Positions 37,861 to 51,180 are shown, counted from the stretch's first letter. The stretch: DNA of 64,000 nt from Rostratula benghalensis (GCA_013399305.1 VXAI01000021.1:4093874-4157873), one strand, 5' to 3'. The notes: a model not told the origin generated them from the letters alone. Numbers and translations: made by a program.

Positions 37861-38725
37861 AGTATTTCATAGTCACTTCCCTGTGATAGCCTGTTCCAGA
37901 TTTTATATGTAGTTATCTTCCAATAGCACACAATATCTCATGAGGGCAGAAGAATATTTTTAAATATAATTCATTTCTATGAAGTGAGGGCAATGGAGAC
38001 TCCTGGATCTTGGACTTGCTCAGCTGTCTAATCTCTTGCTATTTGTGGATAGTCCGATATTAATCAGAAGGATGCTGGATGTAAAATATAATAATCTTTG
38101 TGATAATCTTTTATCTCCATTTTGAGAGCTAAGCAAAGGCAGCCTCTTAACTATGCTCAGTGCTTTGTAGAATCCATGATGGACCAGAAAATAGCACCAA
38201 AATGTGGTGTGTCAAATGTCTCTCCCTTAGGAGGTTCGGTGTGACTACTCCATTATGTGCCCTGACCTTCACTGCCTGAAGGACAACAGGTTTTGTTCTT
38301 GAATCAGTTTCTTTCAACCTCTGCTTTGCCACTTTTGCTTTAATATGCATTATAATACAAGCTCCATAAACAGCTGTTTAAATAACTAGTGTGGATTATT
38401 TTATTATACTTACTGTGATGTGCAGAGAGAATATAGAGCTTTAACACATGATTAGAAGTGCTTTAATTAAATTATAGCCCTTTAAGGTAAGAAATATAGT
38501 TTGATGAATGATACTTTCATATTTAGGAAATACAGAATCCAAATTCTAACTTAGCCATAGATTTCTTATGTAATAATGGGACAAATTACTTAACAGTTAT
38601 TACTTCCCCTGATAAAATGGTAGTATGAATTATAATGATACTTCTAAACTGCTTTGGGATCCACACAGCATATTGCTAGTATTCAAAGTAGTCTTGACTG
38701 AAAAATCTGTACATCTACTCTGCTT

Positions 38726-38765
38726 ACTCTGCAGTACAGTCCAATACTCAACTATACTGCAGAGT
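38726..38765. repeat. 11-bp inverted repeat
   Basis: ACTCTGCAGTA at 38726-38736 pairs exactly with TACTGCAGAGT at 38755-38765; the spacer is 18 bases. No function is evident. Confidence 0.85.
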
Positions 38766-39280
38766 GTCAGTACGGTGAGCTTTTTCATGTTGGAGCTTAC
38801 CTTTGGGAACATGTAGCATTTATTTAACAGGGTGCTGGACTGTATGAAAAGTCAGTCATGTCTACAGTGATGAACAATGGGGATACTTGTTGGAGTCTGA
38901 GTCTCTAAACTGGGGCCTACAGTCTTGAGGGTTTTAAAAGACTTTGTATCTGAAGAAAGTCTATGTATACACTAGGGTAATTATCATCATGCAGCACCAA
39001 AGACTAGCAGGCAAAAAAAAAGTGTCAATTCATACTTACAGGTTTACTGAGTCTTTATTCAAAGTTTTCCCTTCTAACCTTTACCATTTTCTCATTCTTT
39101 CCTGTTCTTTTTTCACCTTAATTTATATGTGCTCTATTCAACTTCCCTTCCTTATTTTCCTATCACAGTAGAAAATGGAACAAGGCAGGTTAAGTGTCAA
39201 CTAGCGTTTTTAATACCTGTTGTTGTTTGAAATTAGGCAGAACTTGTTACAATGAGAAAGTGGAAGTATATTTAAATCAG

Positions 39281-39331
39281 CAGATGCGCAGGTTATTGCT
39301 ATAAGGGCTGCATCTGTAGTTGATAACCTGC
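39281..39331. repeat. Two crossing inverted repeats
   Basis: CAGATGC (39281-39287) pairs with GCATCTG (39310-39316), and GCAGGTTAT (39288-39296) pairs with ATAACCTGC (39323-39331). The two pairs cross, the order expected of an H-type pseudoknot, although no base separates the two 5' arms. This may be chance. Confidence 0.75.
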
Positions 39332-42300
39332 TAAGTGATAGGATTATTTCATGCAGTTGCTAGGAAAATTGAAGTGTAAAGCACATCCACCCCTACTAAA
39401 AGGCTTAAGGCGATGTGCAGTATAAAACCATTTTGAAATATGGTATATACCAGAAGACTAACCTCTAAAGAGAAAAAGAAATTTGATCCATGGAATCTGA
39501 AATGAGGGGAAAGCCTACATAAGAAAATTGTAAAAAAGTATTAAGTGTGAAGCCAACAAAATACATTTCTGGTTGTGGCCTAAGAAACTGTTATGCTTAT
39601 TGTATTACAGTTGAATAAAGCAAGAAGCTGAGTTATTGTCTGAATTATAAATTGTTTGTGAGGCACTGAAACTCACTGCATATTATTCTCACACAACTAT
39701 ACTGTGATTTTATGAGTTACAAGCAAAACGTGCACCTCAAGTCACGCACTCTTAAAAAAAACCAGCAATATAATCTATTTAGAGAAGGCCTGAAGCATTT
39801 TCAGAACAAGTGCATCTTTTTAAAAAACAACTTTTTAAAAGTTTTTCTGTGGGGAATTATTTATAAAAAATATGTATCTTTTGGGATTTGTATCAGGATA
39901 TTTTTTAATTATTGCTGACATGCCCCCCATAACACCATGAGCTCCCTCAAAGGGCAGGAAAAGAGAATCAGTCTCCTTTAATCACCAACTATAAACCAAA
40001 TAAATTTAGCAACTAACTCATGCTATTGAGTCAAGAAATTGATGCATTCAGAATTCCCTAATGACTTCAATGTATAGTAACTAACAGGGAAAAAAAAGTA
40101 TTGCTTACTGCCAGGATAAAAGCTCCACTTTTTTTAGGGCACTTTTTAGATCTACCCACTGGCTCAGAAACTTGCAAGTCATGTGTAACTGAAGATTGTC
40201 TAGTCAGCAGAATCATTTGTATTATGGAGGCAGCTAAAGCGAACTGGAGGTGTAGTAAGTGAAGCCTTCAAACAATCAGGACATGGGTCCAGTCCTGCAT
40301 GTATTTAATACTGAGAATAATATTTAAAAACATGAGTTATCTTACTATTTTGGGCAGGACTATTAAAGAGTAAAGCCTAAGGATTTCCACAAAGAATCGG
40401 GAGAGAGCATCCATTCAGGGTGCTATGTATATATATCATCTTCAACTTAGACTAGAACTCCCCTGAACAGTCAGCCTATGCTAAATCATGTATAACATGC
40501 AAATTTAGTCTTTATGAGTATTTTTCTACTATTTATCCCAGTCCATTGATTTCTGTTGAGTTTTTCAGGTTTGAATAAACTCAGTACTCCAAAGAAGTTT
40601 TCTAGGTTCGCACTACTTTTTTACACATTTGTACTATGATAGCTTTGTGGCATCCCAGTGGGCACTGAGGTAAATGGTGCTATTTTTTAATAAGTTTTTA
40701 AAAAGATAAAGCCATTCCAGGTAGTCTCTTGCTATTAAAGCTGTAGTTGGTTATGAGAGGAAAGATGTAAAATCATGTGCTTCAAATATTAGGTATCAAA
40801 GCCATCTATCAACACCAGCTCACTTGAATCTCATCTCAGATGCAAGTCTTATGTTTTGCAGAAAAGGGGTTGAAACCAGATGAGTTTTATGACAATTTTT
40901 TCTCACAATGTTAAGTAACTCTTGTGGATTTATTTATTATTTTACTCTGGAGACTGTTTAGGCTTCTACAGGATTGGGCCCTCATTAAATAAAGTTCTGT
41001 AAAGTCTTGCATCTGACTAGGGTCCAATGATCCTTCCATATAGGGTTTTAGGGCAGAGGGAAACACTTAAAATCACCATCAAATTACACACAAGCCTTCA
41101 TAGTTGCACATTTTTTCCAATCTTTTACTTCTATGATTATTTCTTAGTGAACATGATAATAATTTAAAGGAATTTTAAAAATGTATGTCTTTTTTGTATG
41201 TACCTACACACAAATATATGTAAAAAAAATTATGATCCATGTGGTTATATATTCATCTAGAATTATTTAATCTAATTATTTGCTTTAAATAATGTATTTT
41301 TAAATTTTAATTATGCAGTTTTTCAGCAAAGAGACTGAAGAGGCTGCTTGACATTATTGTCCTGCTGTAGTCTCTAACTTTGGCAAATCAAATTTATTAG
41401 TCTGCTATATTGATGCAAGCAGACAGTGGCACACTATAAACTTCCTCTGTATGCATTTGACCTTTCATATTTTGACTTACCAGCCTTTTGGAGTTGTCTA
41501 AATACTGACAGTTTTTTTCAGGTATTTTTTTAATGTTCTTTGGAACTGACTTTAAAGACATTAAGTGCTAGCTCAACACAAAACCGACATCAAAAAAGTG
41601 TATGGAATTTACTGTTTCATCTTCAAAACTATTCTAAATTACTGTTTAGTTATTTGATCACCTTAGAATCAAGTAGGGTTTGCACTACCAGATTGTTGTC
41701 CAATAAAGCTCCTAAACATATGCTTTTAAAAATATTTTAAAAAGGTCTGACAAGGAACCTCCCTTAGGTCTCTGTTTCTTCTATTAAGGTGGTAATTAAG
41801 AGCTAGCGATTACAATACTTAGCACTGAAAGTTTTGTCCTCCATATGTAACTTGGTGTCTGTAAACACACTGGAAGTTGTGCCTCACTGGAAGGTGAGGA
41901 AGGTGCCATTGTGATTCAGGGTATTTGCTTAATGTGGTAGGCTTCTAAATGGCTTTGCAAATCTGTGCCTTGATAGCTTGCTTCCATGGATCTTGAAGAA
42001 TGTAAAACCACCAGCATTAGACAATGCAGACATGACAGTAAAGTTCTGCTCACATTGCACAATAGATTGATTTCAGGTTTAGGGGTTTGAATTTTGGAAG
42101 TTTGACTTCCAGCTTTCCTGTTCAAGGAATGTGCATACTGTTTAACATATTTATGAAGGAATAATTCATACTAAAGGCAAACTGCAATACTGTTTTAAAG
42201 TTCTTTACAAAAGCAAGAAGAGACCTTTGTCAACTCTGGAAAATGCGATCTTTCATTACTGTCTTATTTTTCATTAAAGAAACAACTTGCAATCGCTAAT

Positions 42301-43148
42301 GAAATTCAAACTCTTTCTAAAACAAGAGGAAGAACAAACACAAAAGTAGAGGAGGAGTGGCAGCAATATAAGTTCAAGTTGTTTCTATTGAAACATAAAA
42401 AACTTTTACACCTTACAAAAAAAAAAAGATTACTTACGTTACTTCTTACTCAGAAGATTTTATCAACTTTCAAAATTTTCTCAAAATACTGTCCTTGCAG
42501 ACATCACTGATGTCAAAAGTCTGCACTGTCACCAGAGTAATTTGAATAACAACAACTGACATCTATTACTGAACACAGACTTCTATAGCACATTTATAAA
42601 GGCTACTGAGCTTTGATTAAACAGCAGCTGTGCAACAACCACACCCCAAATCAGCTGGTCTGCAGTAACAATTGTGCCTTGTCTTATTTTAGCAGACAAG
42701 TACAACCATCACCCACACAGTGTGGCACAATAAATTAAAAACCATTCTTGCAAAACACCCACATCTAAGAGAATGCTTAGATGTTCTTGAGGTAGTGGAA
42801 GAAAAAAGCATTAATGCTATTCCTTATGATCATACCTGTAAATCAAGTCATCCAATCTGGCAAACTCAAATGCTTATTTTTCTGAAGTCTCCCTGCGTGA
42901 TCTTCAGTGCTGCCTATATTTGTCTAATTTTTTTGTAAATTCACTATCCTAATTATTTAATCTCCTGCTTGATATTTTGATTTTATAAACTCTTTGTTTG
43001 CTCCAGTTGTGTCATACTTCTCATTCAAGTACATGTTTTTGAGTGAGAAACACTGCTATATGTTGTCATGAAACAGACCAAACTTTTCCCACAGGAGAAT
43101 TCCAAGCATGAGCCTTAGACAGGCATTCTTATTTCTTTAAGGGTTTGG

Positions 43149-43207
43149 TTCTTTCTTTTTTTTTTCTTTTTTTCCTTCTTTTTTCTTTTTCTTTTTTTTT
43201 TTTTTTT
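43149..43207. repeat. Long pyrimidine (T/C) tract
   Basis: Almost pure T with scattered C over about 59 bases. Simple repeat. Confidence 0.9.
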
Positions 43208-45149
43208 AAGTACACAGTATATAAATGCATTTAAGTAAACAAATAATCTTACAATTCCTGAAAAGTCCCAGGGTTTATGCTACTGTTTCATATCTCACAA
43301 GGGCGTTAGGCCCGCTGCCAGTGTTAATCCATTCCCTATTAGAAATCTAAAACCTTTCAGATGTAACAGGCAGCCTACCAACACTCAGCTGTTCTGTGCT
43401 GCAATTTGGCTTAATTCCTGATAGTCACCCCCTTGCGCTTCTTAAGTGAGGAAAAGGCTGGGTTTTTTAACAAGTTGTCATTGGTGACCGCTGTGACACT
43501 GAAGTTTCACTGAAGCAGTTACTGAAGCCATATTGTTGCCATCTCACCTGTAGTGGTCATTACTAAAAAACTGAAGGCCTTACACCACAAAGCCAGAGTA
43601 TGGTATTTTTGCCAGCATATACCACAGTTATTTCCTTTTCTAAATGTGTGGAAATAGACACAACTGATAATGGTTAGCAAATGTCATATGTTGTACTGTT
43701 TGCAGAGAGGCTCATGATAATTGACGAGCCTCTAGTGTTCTTTGCATTGCTGTTACTTTGAAACACCTCGTCAGCTATTTGGGGGTTTTATCTATCTGTA
43801 TAAAGCTTTGAAAATTAGATTACAACACCCCCAACATACATAGTCAGCAATGATTTTTGTTTTTTGAAGCTCATAGACTCAGGAAGAAGTGCCTACTCAT
43901 TTATATAGAAAAAGTAAACATTCCATTTGAAAATACAAACGGACGCTAACAAATGTTAGCCAGTCCCTGGTCTGATATCCCTGTTCAGCCTATTCCGGCT
44001 TTAAATTGGCTACCACACAGAAAAGGATTTTTTTTTAAACAGGAATATCATAATCCTAAAGTGTGAAAATACTGATGAAAGGAATTCAAAGGGCTAGAAG
44101 GAATTTTGGAACTGTTTTACCCTAATATACCCTTAATGTCAGAGGTGCACATAAGCTAACTGAACTATTTCACCCTCTACATTATCAGCCAAACAACTTG
44201 AAAAGCAATTGCCATTTTTAGATAACTAATACTCTAAATCAATTCATGTTTGTTTTTATCTGGGTGTCCATTATGCAATCTGCTGCTGTTATCCAACACA
44301 ACAGCTGGGCGTAATTTGCTTGTGGCTTATCTGGCAGCTTACAGGCAAAGAATTTAAACTTACATATTCTTCAAAGGTGTTGGAAAATGGTTAACAGGAA
44401 AGTAACCCCTTAAGAAGAGAGCGTTTGCTGGTTTGTCTGAGTTGTGTTGTACCTTTTGCACCTCTTTTACCCAATCTGTGAACCTCTAACGCTACTATGA
44501 GCCTGTATCATTTGTAGGATAGCAAAATGCCATCAGATGATATTTGCAGTATTTACCCAGTGAACAGCTTAATAGGATAGTGTGGAGATTTTGGCAACAC
44601 TCTGAGCAGACAGCATGTAATACTGACCAGACAAACACCTGGTGCTCCAGTCTTGCTCTTTCATGGGGGCTGATAGTGCTCAACTTTGTTGATGTACTCT
44701 GAGCGGTGTAATTGCTTCGAGTTATACAGTGTCTTTTACTAAATGCTAGAAGTGTCATTTGTGTGCTTACACAATGACAGCACAAGTTAGCAGTGACAGC
44801 CATTTTATTTTAAAATATTTATATGTGCTTTGCAGCATGGACAAGTAAAATAAGTTTTGTTTACCCCGAGCAATGGTTGGTTGAAAAATGAAGCAGACCA
44901 GTACTGCTACTGGTAATGCAGCATTGCGTGGGTGTACTTAAAAAAGGGATTTGGCTGACAGGGTTGTAGGGCCTTAAGCCGTGAAGTCACAAGTATTTCT
45001 TCAGTTAGGTCAAAATGAGGAAACACTGTTAGATGCTGTGCTGCTTAAAGGAATTTACTGTGACCACGCAGATCCACTGGTGGATAGTTATCAAAGTCTG
45101 GTGTGATGGTCCTGTAAATCTGGTCTGAGGATTCCATGCTGTGAGTAGA

Positions 45150-46634
45150 AAGTACAACAAAGGTCTTTGACAAGACAATTGCTGGGCTGCTCTACATCAT
45201 CTTTGAAAGGTCACAGAGAACAGGAGAGGTGCCTAAGGACTAGAGGAAGGCAAATATCATTCCAGTATACAAAAAGGGCAAAAAGAAAGACCCAGGGAAC
45301 TACAGGCCAATTAGTCTCACCTCTGTCCCTGGGAAAGTAATGGAGTGACTTCTTTTAGATGTCATCTCCAAACATCTTAAAGAACAGGAAATAATTGGAA
45401 GTGGTCAACACAGATTTACCAGAGGTAAATCATGCTTAACCAATCTCATAGCCTTCTATGACATTATAACTGGATGGCTGGGTGAGGGGGAGTAACAGAT
45501 GTCATCTGCCTTGACTTCAGCAAGTCTTTTGACACTGTCTCCCATATCATCCTCATTAGGAAACTAAGGAAGTATGGGCTAGATAAGGGGACAGTGAGAT
45601 GGATTGAGAACTGGCTGTGTGACAGGACACAGAGGGTTGAAATTAATGGAGCAAGGTTGAGTTGGAGGCCTGTAACCAGTGGTGTCCCCCAAAGGTCAAT
45701 ATGCAGTCCAGTCTTGTTCAATATATTCATCAATGACCTGGATGAGGGGATGGGATGTATCCTCAGCAAGTTCTCTGATGATACCAAACTGAGAGGGCTG
45801 GCTGACAATGCAGGGGTCTGTGCTGTCATCCAGCATGACCTGGACAGGTTGGATAACTGGTCAGAGAAGAACCTAATGAGGTTCAACAAGAGCAAGTGTA
45901 GGGTTCTGCACCTGGGGAGGAAGAATTCTGGGCAACAATATAGATTAGGGGTGGACATGCAGGAAAGACCTTCTGATGAGAAGGATCTCAGGGCCCTGGT
46001 AGATAGTAAACTATCCATGAGCCAGCAATGTGCCCTTGTTGCCAAGAGGGTCAATGAAATTCTGGACTACATGGGGAAGAGTGGGGCCAGTAGGTCAAGG
46101 GAAGTAATTCTGCCCCTCTGCTCCACAAATGTGTGGCCACAACTAGAATAACGCATCCAATTCTGAGCTCCTCAGTTCAAGAGAGACAGGAAACTACTGG
46201 AAAGAGTCCAGCGTAGGGCAACAAAGATGATTATGGGACTGGAGCATCTCCTTTATGAGGAAAGGATGAGAGAGCTGGGGGCTCTTTACCCTGGAGAAGA
46301 GAAGGCGAGGGGAGACCTTATTAATGCTTATAAGTATTTGAAGTGTGGGTTGATGGAGGATGGAGCCAGGCTCTTTTCAGTGGTTCCTAGTGACAGGATG
46401 AGGGACAATGGGCACAAGCTGGAACATGGGAAGTTCCATTCAAATATGAGAAAAAGCCTTCTTTCTGGTGAGGGTGACAGAGCCCTGGAAGAGGATGCCC
46501 ATGGATGTTGTAGAGTCCCCTTCCCTGGTGCAGTGCTGAGTGATGTGCTCTGGGCAATCCTGCTTTAGCAGGGGAGTTGGACTGGATGATCTCTAGAGGT
46601 CCCTTCCACCTGTGATGATCCCATGATTTTGTGA
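45150..46634 (+). mobile_element. CR1 LINE, 5'-truncated, most of reverse transcriptase present
   Basis: This is the best-preserved CR1 here. ORF2 text begins near 45190 with IIFERSQRTGEVPKD, where a stop replaces the usual W. It goes on [25 protein letters not shown], with a second stop. After a frameshift near 45480 a continuous frame runs from 45492. It holds motif A (VICLDFSKSFDTVSH), WIENWLCDRTQRVEINGA, motif B (TSGVPQRSI, where R replaces the usual G), FNIFINDLDEG and the catalytic box FSDDTKL at about 45771. After that come RFNKSKCRVLHLGRKN and [20 protein letters not shown]. The frame stops at 46149-46151 but continues in register as KRDRKLLERVQRRATKMIMGLEHLLYEERMREL. The 3' end reads TGGACTGGATGATCTCTAGA, then GGTCCCTTCC and a degraded octamer tail. 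The stops make it inactive. Confidence 0.96.
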
Positions 46635-48314
46635 TGAGTTAATGAAAACAAATGCTTTACATTTGTGGTCAATGCGCCTTATCCCAGGTAATGTGCTACA
46701 AGTTTCTGTACCTCCTACATGTGACCAGTGGAACAGATTGATACAAGTAATACTGGTAACAAACAATTGTAACACATATAGAATGTAATGTGCCTCTGGT
46801 TGACACAGTTTTGCCTGACTTGACAGGCAGCACTATTGGCCATAAAGCCTGATTACGGTTTGATGTTTTGAGGGCCAAGGCTCAAAAGGCAAAAGGACGA
46901 CTGGCCCACAGCTCTGATGGAAAAAAAATCTGTCCCAGTCAAGGCAAGAGATTAAAATGATCTTAACAGAAATACTCTGTATTTCTGGATATGAGTAAAT
47001 ATCCAGATATATCAAAATATAAAAAGATTAGTAAAGCACATTTTGAAAAGACACTTATGTGTATGAGATTAAAAATGTTCAAAGTTGCTGCAAAATATTT
47101 TTTTGTAGAACAAGTTTCTTAAAAAATGAATATGGCATATAAACATAAACATACATCTACACACATCTGCACATGCATACTTCCCAAACCTGTAAGATGT
47201 CTGTTTGAAAGATGTCAGTTCTTTCAGTGACTTAAAGTTTCTTCAAGGCAGAAAACTATGGAAGATACAGTGTAGCTGAACATCTGTCTTGTCATGTAGG
47301 CAGATATTAGGATTAAATTAACTAGAAATGAATAGAATGATATATGACAGGGTGCAGATGTCCCAGCCGCAGTGTGATAATTTCATTGCAAAACTATGTA
47401 ATGAATTCCATACATTACAGAAACACAAATATACCACTTTAGGTAATTGTGATGAAAAGGTATAATATGGAATGAATAAACAGATGGTGTACCCAAAGGC
47501 ATTTTTCATTTACTGTTTCTCTTTAGTCATTTTGAAATTACTTTATTTGGTTACTGTATGTCTATTATTACACCCTTTCTTTTTAATTTTTTCTTTTAGC
47601 TCTTCTGAATCTGGATTGCATGAGGAGCATGAAGGACCATTCTGCATGCCTGTCCCTGATAGATTGGTTAGCTCCTGTTTTCTTTTGTGAACTGTGCATT
47701 GCTATGCTACATCTAAAGCCAACTTTTTTTTGTGACTTCAGAAGAAATTGGATTGATTCTAGAAGCCTTTTGGCTTTATGCAGTTCCAAAATTGGCACAT
47801 GCTGCATCTGTGCTACTTGAATTAGCAGAACTGTTCATATTTTACCAGAGATTATTGGCAAATTTTCCTTTATTATTTGCAAATGGGTACTTTGGATAGT
47901 GTGTGAGATTCAGTGGAGGCCTATCCATTTCTAACATGTATATTAAAACTTGATTATATGAGGATATATTTTATGATATGATTATTTGACCATCCTGAAA
48001 AATGTAACACCTTTTTACAACTGGGGACAGGTGGTTTTAAATGCTGTAAATAGTGAAATACACAACATGGCTTTCCATCACTGGTCTCATCTGGGGCTGT
48101 AGTCAGCCCTTGACTTCATGATTGTCCAAAACCTAACTGCAGGGAGACCAGAAACTGAGAGGCTACATGTAGAAACTTACTACATACTCACTGCACCTGT
48201 ATATGCCTGTGCTCTTAAACTGTATGTATGTCCTTTGAGGCTGGGCAGAGGCCCATTGGAAAATACAAAATTTTTACAGTTCTGTTGTTAGCTGCAGATT
48301 ATTTAGCTAATGTT
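46635..48314. other. Non-coding DNA between two CR1 copies
   Basis: No gene recognised. Words near 48217-48252 (TTAAACTGTATGTATGTCCT, then GAGGCTGGGCAGAGG) loosely resemble an old amniote repeat end, too weak to call. Confidence 0.5.
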
Positions 48315-48812
48315 CTGGGCACCTCAATAAAAGAGAGATACTGAGGTGCTGGAATGAGTGCAGAGGAGGGCAACGAAGCTGGTGAAGGGCCTGGAGAATA
48401 AATCTTATCAAGAGCAATTCAAGTAGTCGGGTCTGTTTAGTTTGAGGAAGAGGTGGCTGAGTGGAGACCTCATCACTCTCTACAAATACTTGAAAGAACA
48501 TTGTAAAGAGGTTGGTGTTGGTCTTTTCTCACAGGCAAGTAGAGATAGAATGAGAGGGAATGACTTCAAGCTGCAACAGGGTAAATTTGGGCTGAACATT
48601 AGGAAAGAATTTTTCACAGCAAGAGTGTTCAGACATTGGAACAGGCTGCTCAGGAAAGTGGTTGAGCCACCATCTCTGAATGTGTTTAAGAGTCATTTAG
48701 CTGTGCCGTTGGGGGATATGGTGTAGGGGAGAACTTTGTAGAGCAGGGCTGATGATTGGACTTGATGATCCCAAGGGTCTTTCCCAGTCTGAATGATTCT
48801 ATGATTCTAATG
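48315..48812 (+). mobile_element. CR1 LINE 3' end with open C-terminal frame, plus strand
   Basis: A frame of 94 codons at 48442-48726 still reads as the CR1 ORF2 C-terminus: RKRWLSGDLITLYKYLKEHC, then SRDRMRGNDFKLQQGKFGLN, IRKEFFTARVFRHWNRLLRK and VVEPPSLNVFKSHL. Upstream, GAGTGCAGAGGAGGGCAACG (about 48356) matches the VQRRATK region in another register. The 3' end reads TGATTGGACTTGATGATCCC and ends ATTCTATGATTCTAATG. It appears to belong to a different CR1 group from the 45150 copy, judging by the 3' end wording. The 5' end is truncated. Confidence 0.93.
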
Positions 48813-50713
48813 TCTCCTTGGCCCAGAAAGTAATAGCAAAATATTTTCCATTGCTGACGAGATTAGGAAGAAGAATCCAAAATAAACTATTATTTCTTTT
48901 TTACTCTTAGCATCTTGATCTATATCCCAGTATCACAGCAATAATATCCACAGCATGGGTGATCACTTGCAGTAAGCAACTTCTGAGGTTATCAACTGCT
49001 TCAGTTTCAATTCAGCATTTAATTGTATGCAAAAGATATTTATTGCCTTGTATTCTCCACTGTTTTGAACGTTATCTCTTAATAATTAGTTAAGTCTCTA
49101 ATTTTGTATCTGTTTTTCAAGAAACTTTAGTAATTGAAACAAAACATGGGAATGTTATGAGCTGATTTTATTTCTTTCCTAAAGCAAATCACTGACTAAA
49201 TATGGCAGTATTTTTATTACCAGCAGTACAAACATAAACAAGTACCCCGCATATTTCCATCACTTCTGCAGTGGTTGGCTTTATTACTAGTTTTAATTGC
49301 TTTAATTCAATACAGTTTATAGAGTGGTTTGATGAAGGTGCTAGTACCGAGTTCAAGTTCCAGTATATTAAAATGTTAACACATTGGTTATGTAATTTTG
49401 ACTTAGTATCTCCTTGTTTCAGTTTCAACATTACTATTTTCTATTTCTTAAGTTTTCAAAGGAAGTTAATCTATTTAGAGGCATATGTTTTTAAATATGG
49501 AGCTAGCACAGTTCATTTTCTCATGATGAAAGCATATTTTGGATAATCATTTTTTTCCAAACAGATGCCCAGTTTATCTCACTTAGATCAACTCTTTCTG
49601 ACTGGACCAGTTCCTGGATGAGTTAATTGAGCATGGCTAAACCCAAAATGCTATACTAATCAAGGAAATAGGAAGAGGTGATGACTATGAAGATTCTCAG
49701 CTTTCAGTAAAGGTGTTTAGTTGTTTACTTATATTCTCACAACAGAAGGAATGTAACAAACTCAGCCCACTGGAAATAATTCTGGATAATCTCACTCCAT
49801 TACTTTCGGTGAAATTGAGTCTGCTCACTCTACCCTAGTGAACCAACATTTCAGGGAAACAAGAAGGTAATAGCTCATTCATGCAGTACAAAATAAATGA
49901 CAGAAGGAAAGTCAGACTGAAAGCTGTATGTCTTTAGTTTTTAATTTATGTTAGTAATCTGAGATTAATGTATTAGCTTCTCAATGGCTCTACTCAGTAC
50001 AGGAAATCAGCATATTGGCAATGCTGTTTGTTAGTACCAGGCAAATGCCCTGCTGTCTTGCACACATCACAGCTGTTCAGTCATGTTCACTTTTCAGACT
50101 TGGCAATATTAGTTCAGAGAATGTTGATGTCTTGTTTGACTTCCCTCCCCCCTTGTCCTGCCTGCCCCACCCCACGCCATGGCATCCTCTTCTGAGAAAC
50201 ACATACTAAAAGAAAATCAGATTCTTGGATATCTTAGCTATAAAAGATGGTAACTTTCTATTCTCAGTGCTTTGAATATACTCATCTATCACTTTCTGTG
50301 ATATAGTTCATAGGCAGACAGATAAGTATCAGGGAAGAATTTTGTCACTCTTCCTAAAGCAACAACCAAGTGCAGATTTCTGCAACTTTTCTGAAGCCTG
50401 TGAACAAAAAAGGACAATGACAATCCCCTAGCTCAATTAATAGAAACAAATACATTTAGAACCTTTGAATGGATCCTTTTGGTCTTCTAATGGAGGGCAC
50501 TGCAACTGCTAGGTATCACGTACCACTATTCCTAGGGCTCATCTCTACTGGTTTTGAATTTGAAGCACAGTCATAGAGTGGTTTGCTTGAGAAGTTCACA
50601 CCTTTCCCATGCAGTAACAGGACAATGGTCAAAAAAATTAGCTCTAATTTTGAAGTTTCAACAGATTTATTTATTTTTTTTTAAAACAAATTACTGCAGG
50701 TAAATCCCTATTA

Positions 50714-50766
50714 GAAAAGCTGAAGCGAAAAGCTGAATCAAAAATCCTGAAACAAAAATCTGTAGC
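50714..50766. repeat. Imperfect tandem repeat, four ~13-bp units
   Basis: The units are GAAAAGCTGAAGC, GAAAAGCTGAATC, AAAAATCCTGAAAC and AAAAATCTGTAGC. The first two differ at one base and the others are more diverged. Minor minisatellite-like repeat. Confidence 0.75.
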
Positions 50767-50881
50767 ACCTCACTCCCACCCAAGCTACTCCCCCCCCAGC
50801 CCAACACCATCACCATAGAACTATCCTCTCCCAACACTTTGTTAAGTGCACATGAAAGGAACAGGCTTACACAGCTTACAG

Positions 50882-50888
<7 letters not shown>

Positions 50889-50912
<24 letters not shown>

Positions 50913-50914
50913 TT
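50889..50914. repeat. T26 homopolymer
   Basis: Twenty-six T in a row. On the minus strand this is an A tail shape, but no AATAAA-type signal or recognisable retrocopy lies to its right, so it is called only as a simple repeat. Confidence 0.95.
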
Positions 50915-51180
50915 AGAAGGCGTCTCTACTGGAGAAGGAATTAGAAAGCACTAGCATAGAGGAGGAAGGAATAATATAGCAGGGCAGCCATTCTGCTAGC
51001 TGATGACCCACTCAGTCATAACAGGATACCAACTAAACAAGTTAGCAGAATCACACCCTGTGTGACCAACAGATACGAATATGCATAGGACTATTTATTC
51101 ATGTGCAAAGGCAAAACCTATATTTTTTCTTTTTGTGATTGTTTGCAAACACTGAAAGACTTCTAAGGCTCATAATAATT

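Larger units (their letters stand above)
37861..45149. other. Non-coding DNA with candidate conserved blocks
   Basis: No coding exon recognised. Features seen are an 11-bp inverted repeat at 38726-38765, crossing inverted repeats at 39281-39331, and a pyrimidine tract at 43149-43207. A long moderate-GC block at about 43260-44420 has few simple repeats and several TAAT-type words. That block has the texture of a conserved non-coding element, but conservation cannot be tested from one sequence. Confidence 0.5.

Noticed and set aside
45464..46054. 196-codon minus-strand open frame, the longest in the window
   Set aside because: It is the antisense shadow of the CR1 reverse transcriptase frame at 45492-46151.
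48217..48300. Old amniote repeat end
   Set aside because: Only a loose word match, not enough to name a family.
50575..50640. CATAGAGTGGTTTGCTTGAG as a minus-strand CR1 tail
   Set aside because: Only the first bases resemble the CR1 tail; the GGAAGGGACC part and everything after it do not match.
50889..50914. T26 run as the tail of a minus-strand processed pseudogene
   Set aside because: No polyadenylation signal, coding text or gene-like sequence is present in the DNA to its right.
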